Shown here piece after piece: positions 12,452 through 13,068 of a DNA stretch of 13,068 nt; the first letter of the stretch is position 1; each line of letters starts with the position of its first letter. The stretch comes from Bacteroidales bacterium (lineage in GTDB: Bacteria > Bacteroidota > Bacteroidia > Bacteroidales > ML635J-15), in contig JAQVGK010000033.1 in the NCBI GenBank assembly GCA_028696755.1, positions 1-13,068 on the forward strand. The letters run 5' to 3'. The position numbers and the translations under genes are program-made. The notes beneath the pieces are model-generated. The model was not told the origin of the DNA. It did no database searches and saw nothing but the letters and a program-made list of their open reading frames with translations.

Positions 12452-13068
12452 CTACTTCTTTCTGATCTCAATTTTGCATATGATAGCTTTATATTCGGAT
12501 TCGAAGTTAGGCGTAAAGACATTTTTGGCGATGTTTGTTCTTATTTCTTCTTTCGACCAGAACTTTGCTTCTGTTACTTCATCATTAGGAACAAAACTAA
12601 AATCGCTAACTGTAGCAGCAAAAACAAAAACAAGTTCCGATTCAATTTCAGAGTTCCATACGTATTTTGTAATAAACTGAAAATTCACATTTTGAATTCC
12701 AAGTTCTTCGAAACTTTCTCGTTCGAGGGCGATTTCAATTTTCTCACCATGAGCTATATGCCCACCAACAGCTGTATCCCATTTACCAGGTTGTATCTTT
12801 TTTGTGAGACTTCTTTTTTGAAGAAGCAAATCTCCATGATTATTAAAAATATGTACATGAATAACTGGATGTAGTCTTTTCGATCCATTATGAGCCTCGC
12901 TCCTTGTCATCATACCAATTACTTTTCCATCTTTGTCAACCTCCGACAACATTTCTTCTTTATTGGGTTTCTTTCGTAGAATTAGATTTCTTACAAGTTC
13001 AAAAACAAAAAATACTGCAAAGATTATGTAAAACAGGCCACCACTAATAAAAACCCAGGCTTCTTTCG
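12452..13068 (-). CDS. Nudix hydrolase, possibly with an N-terminal membrane segment (partial)
   Basis: The Nudix box is complete. Numbering from Met at 12952, G64-x5-E70-x7-R78-E79-SF-E82-E83-L-G85-I86 fits GX5EX7REUXEEXGU, the magnesium and diphosphate-binding loop, with Ser at the usually hydrophobic U position. Flanking motifs (GSKRLHPV at 23-30, LLLQKRS, IQPGKWDTAVGGH at 53-65) are those of the YfcD/IDI-like branch whose substrates are mostly unassigned. From the ATG at 12952 the protein would be a soluble 166-residue enzyme of normal size. However, the frame stays open through 38 more codons to the window edge. That part has a hydrophobic segment (WVFISGGLFYIIFAVFFVF) and then a basic RKKPNK stretch, as expected for a membrane helix with the Nudix domain in the cytoplasm. 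No stop separates the two, so I extend the feature as partial. Which start is used cannot be decided here. Confidence 0.85.
   Translation of the reverse strand, partial: KEAWVFISGGLFYIIFAVFFVFELVRNLILRKKPNKEEMLSEVDKDGKVIGMMTRSEAHNGSKRLHPVIHVHIFNNHGDLLLQKRSLTKKIQPGKWDTAVGGHIAHGEKIEIALERESFEELGIQNVNFQFITKYVWNSEIESELVFVFAATVSDFSFVPNDEVTEAKFWSKEEIRTNIAKNVFTPNFESEYKAIICKIEIRKK

Noticed and set aside
12416..12874. Plus-strand frame of 152 codons opposite the Nudix gene
   Set aside because: It is the antisense of a clear Nudix domain, with a Phe/Cys-rich composition typical of a shadow frame.
1..13068. tRNA, rRNA or riboswitch genes
   Set aside because: No cloverleaf, rRNA signature or recognisable riboswitch core was seen on either strand by eye.

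Overview
The window looks like chromosomal DNA from an AT-rich member of the Bacteroidota, most likely Bacteroidia or Bacteroidales. Three things point there. Gene starts are preceded by A/T-rich sequence with no GGAGG-type Shine-Dalgarno. Promoters match the Bacteroidota -33 TTTG / -7 TAnnTTTG pattern, best seen upstream of rpsA. The gene set also fits: a DUF4249-like lipoprotein, a KamA-type radical SAM protein with the CHAYCTFCFRWPQF motif, and a six-domain S1 protein with an acidic N-terminal extension. No rRNA, tRNA, CRISPR array or intact transposase gene was found.

Layout. 2-457: 3' end of an unrecognised acidic protein. 458-933: a non-coding gap holding a MITE-like element with terminal inverted repeats, then the pheT promoter. 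934-3360 (+): pheT. 3361-4027: two near-identical terminators bracketing a ~529-bp element with perfect 15-bp terminal inverted repeats. 4028-5047 (-): a DUF4249-like lipoprotein, divergent from the tight pair panB and rluA-type pseudouridine synthase (5113-6608, +). 6862-8199 (+): a KamA-family radical SAM protein, convergent with rpsA (8259-10208, -) across a shared bidirectional terminator. 10209-10789: the rpsA promoter, heptanucleotide repeat arrays, and a second copy of the MITE family. 10790-11290 (-): an XRE-type regulator. 11291-12451: about 1.2 kb of very AT-rich non-coding DNA with six TTACA-NN-TGTAA palindromes and several possible RNA hairpins. 12452-13068 (-): a Nudix hydrolase whose open frame runs off the right edge through a predicted membrane segment.

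How the genes relate. pheT, rpsA, panB and the pseudouridine synthase are core housekeeping functions (tRNA charging, translation initiation, coenzyme A precursor synthesis, RNA modification), and the interesting material lies between them. The strongest candidates for something undescribed are: (1) the XRE regulator with its set of palindromes, three at its own promoter and three about 0.5 kb upstream in gene-free DNA, with possible divergent non-coding transcription; (2) two families of non-autonomous repeats, one present twice in the window; and (3) a possible membrane-anchored Nudix protein. All functional statements about these are inference from sequence pattern only.
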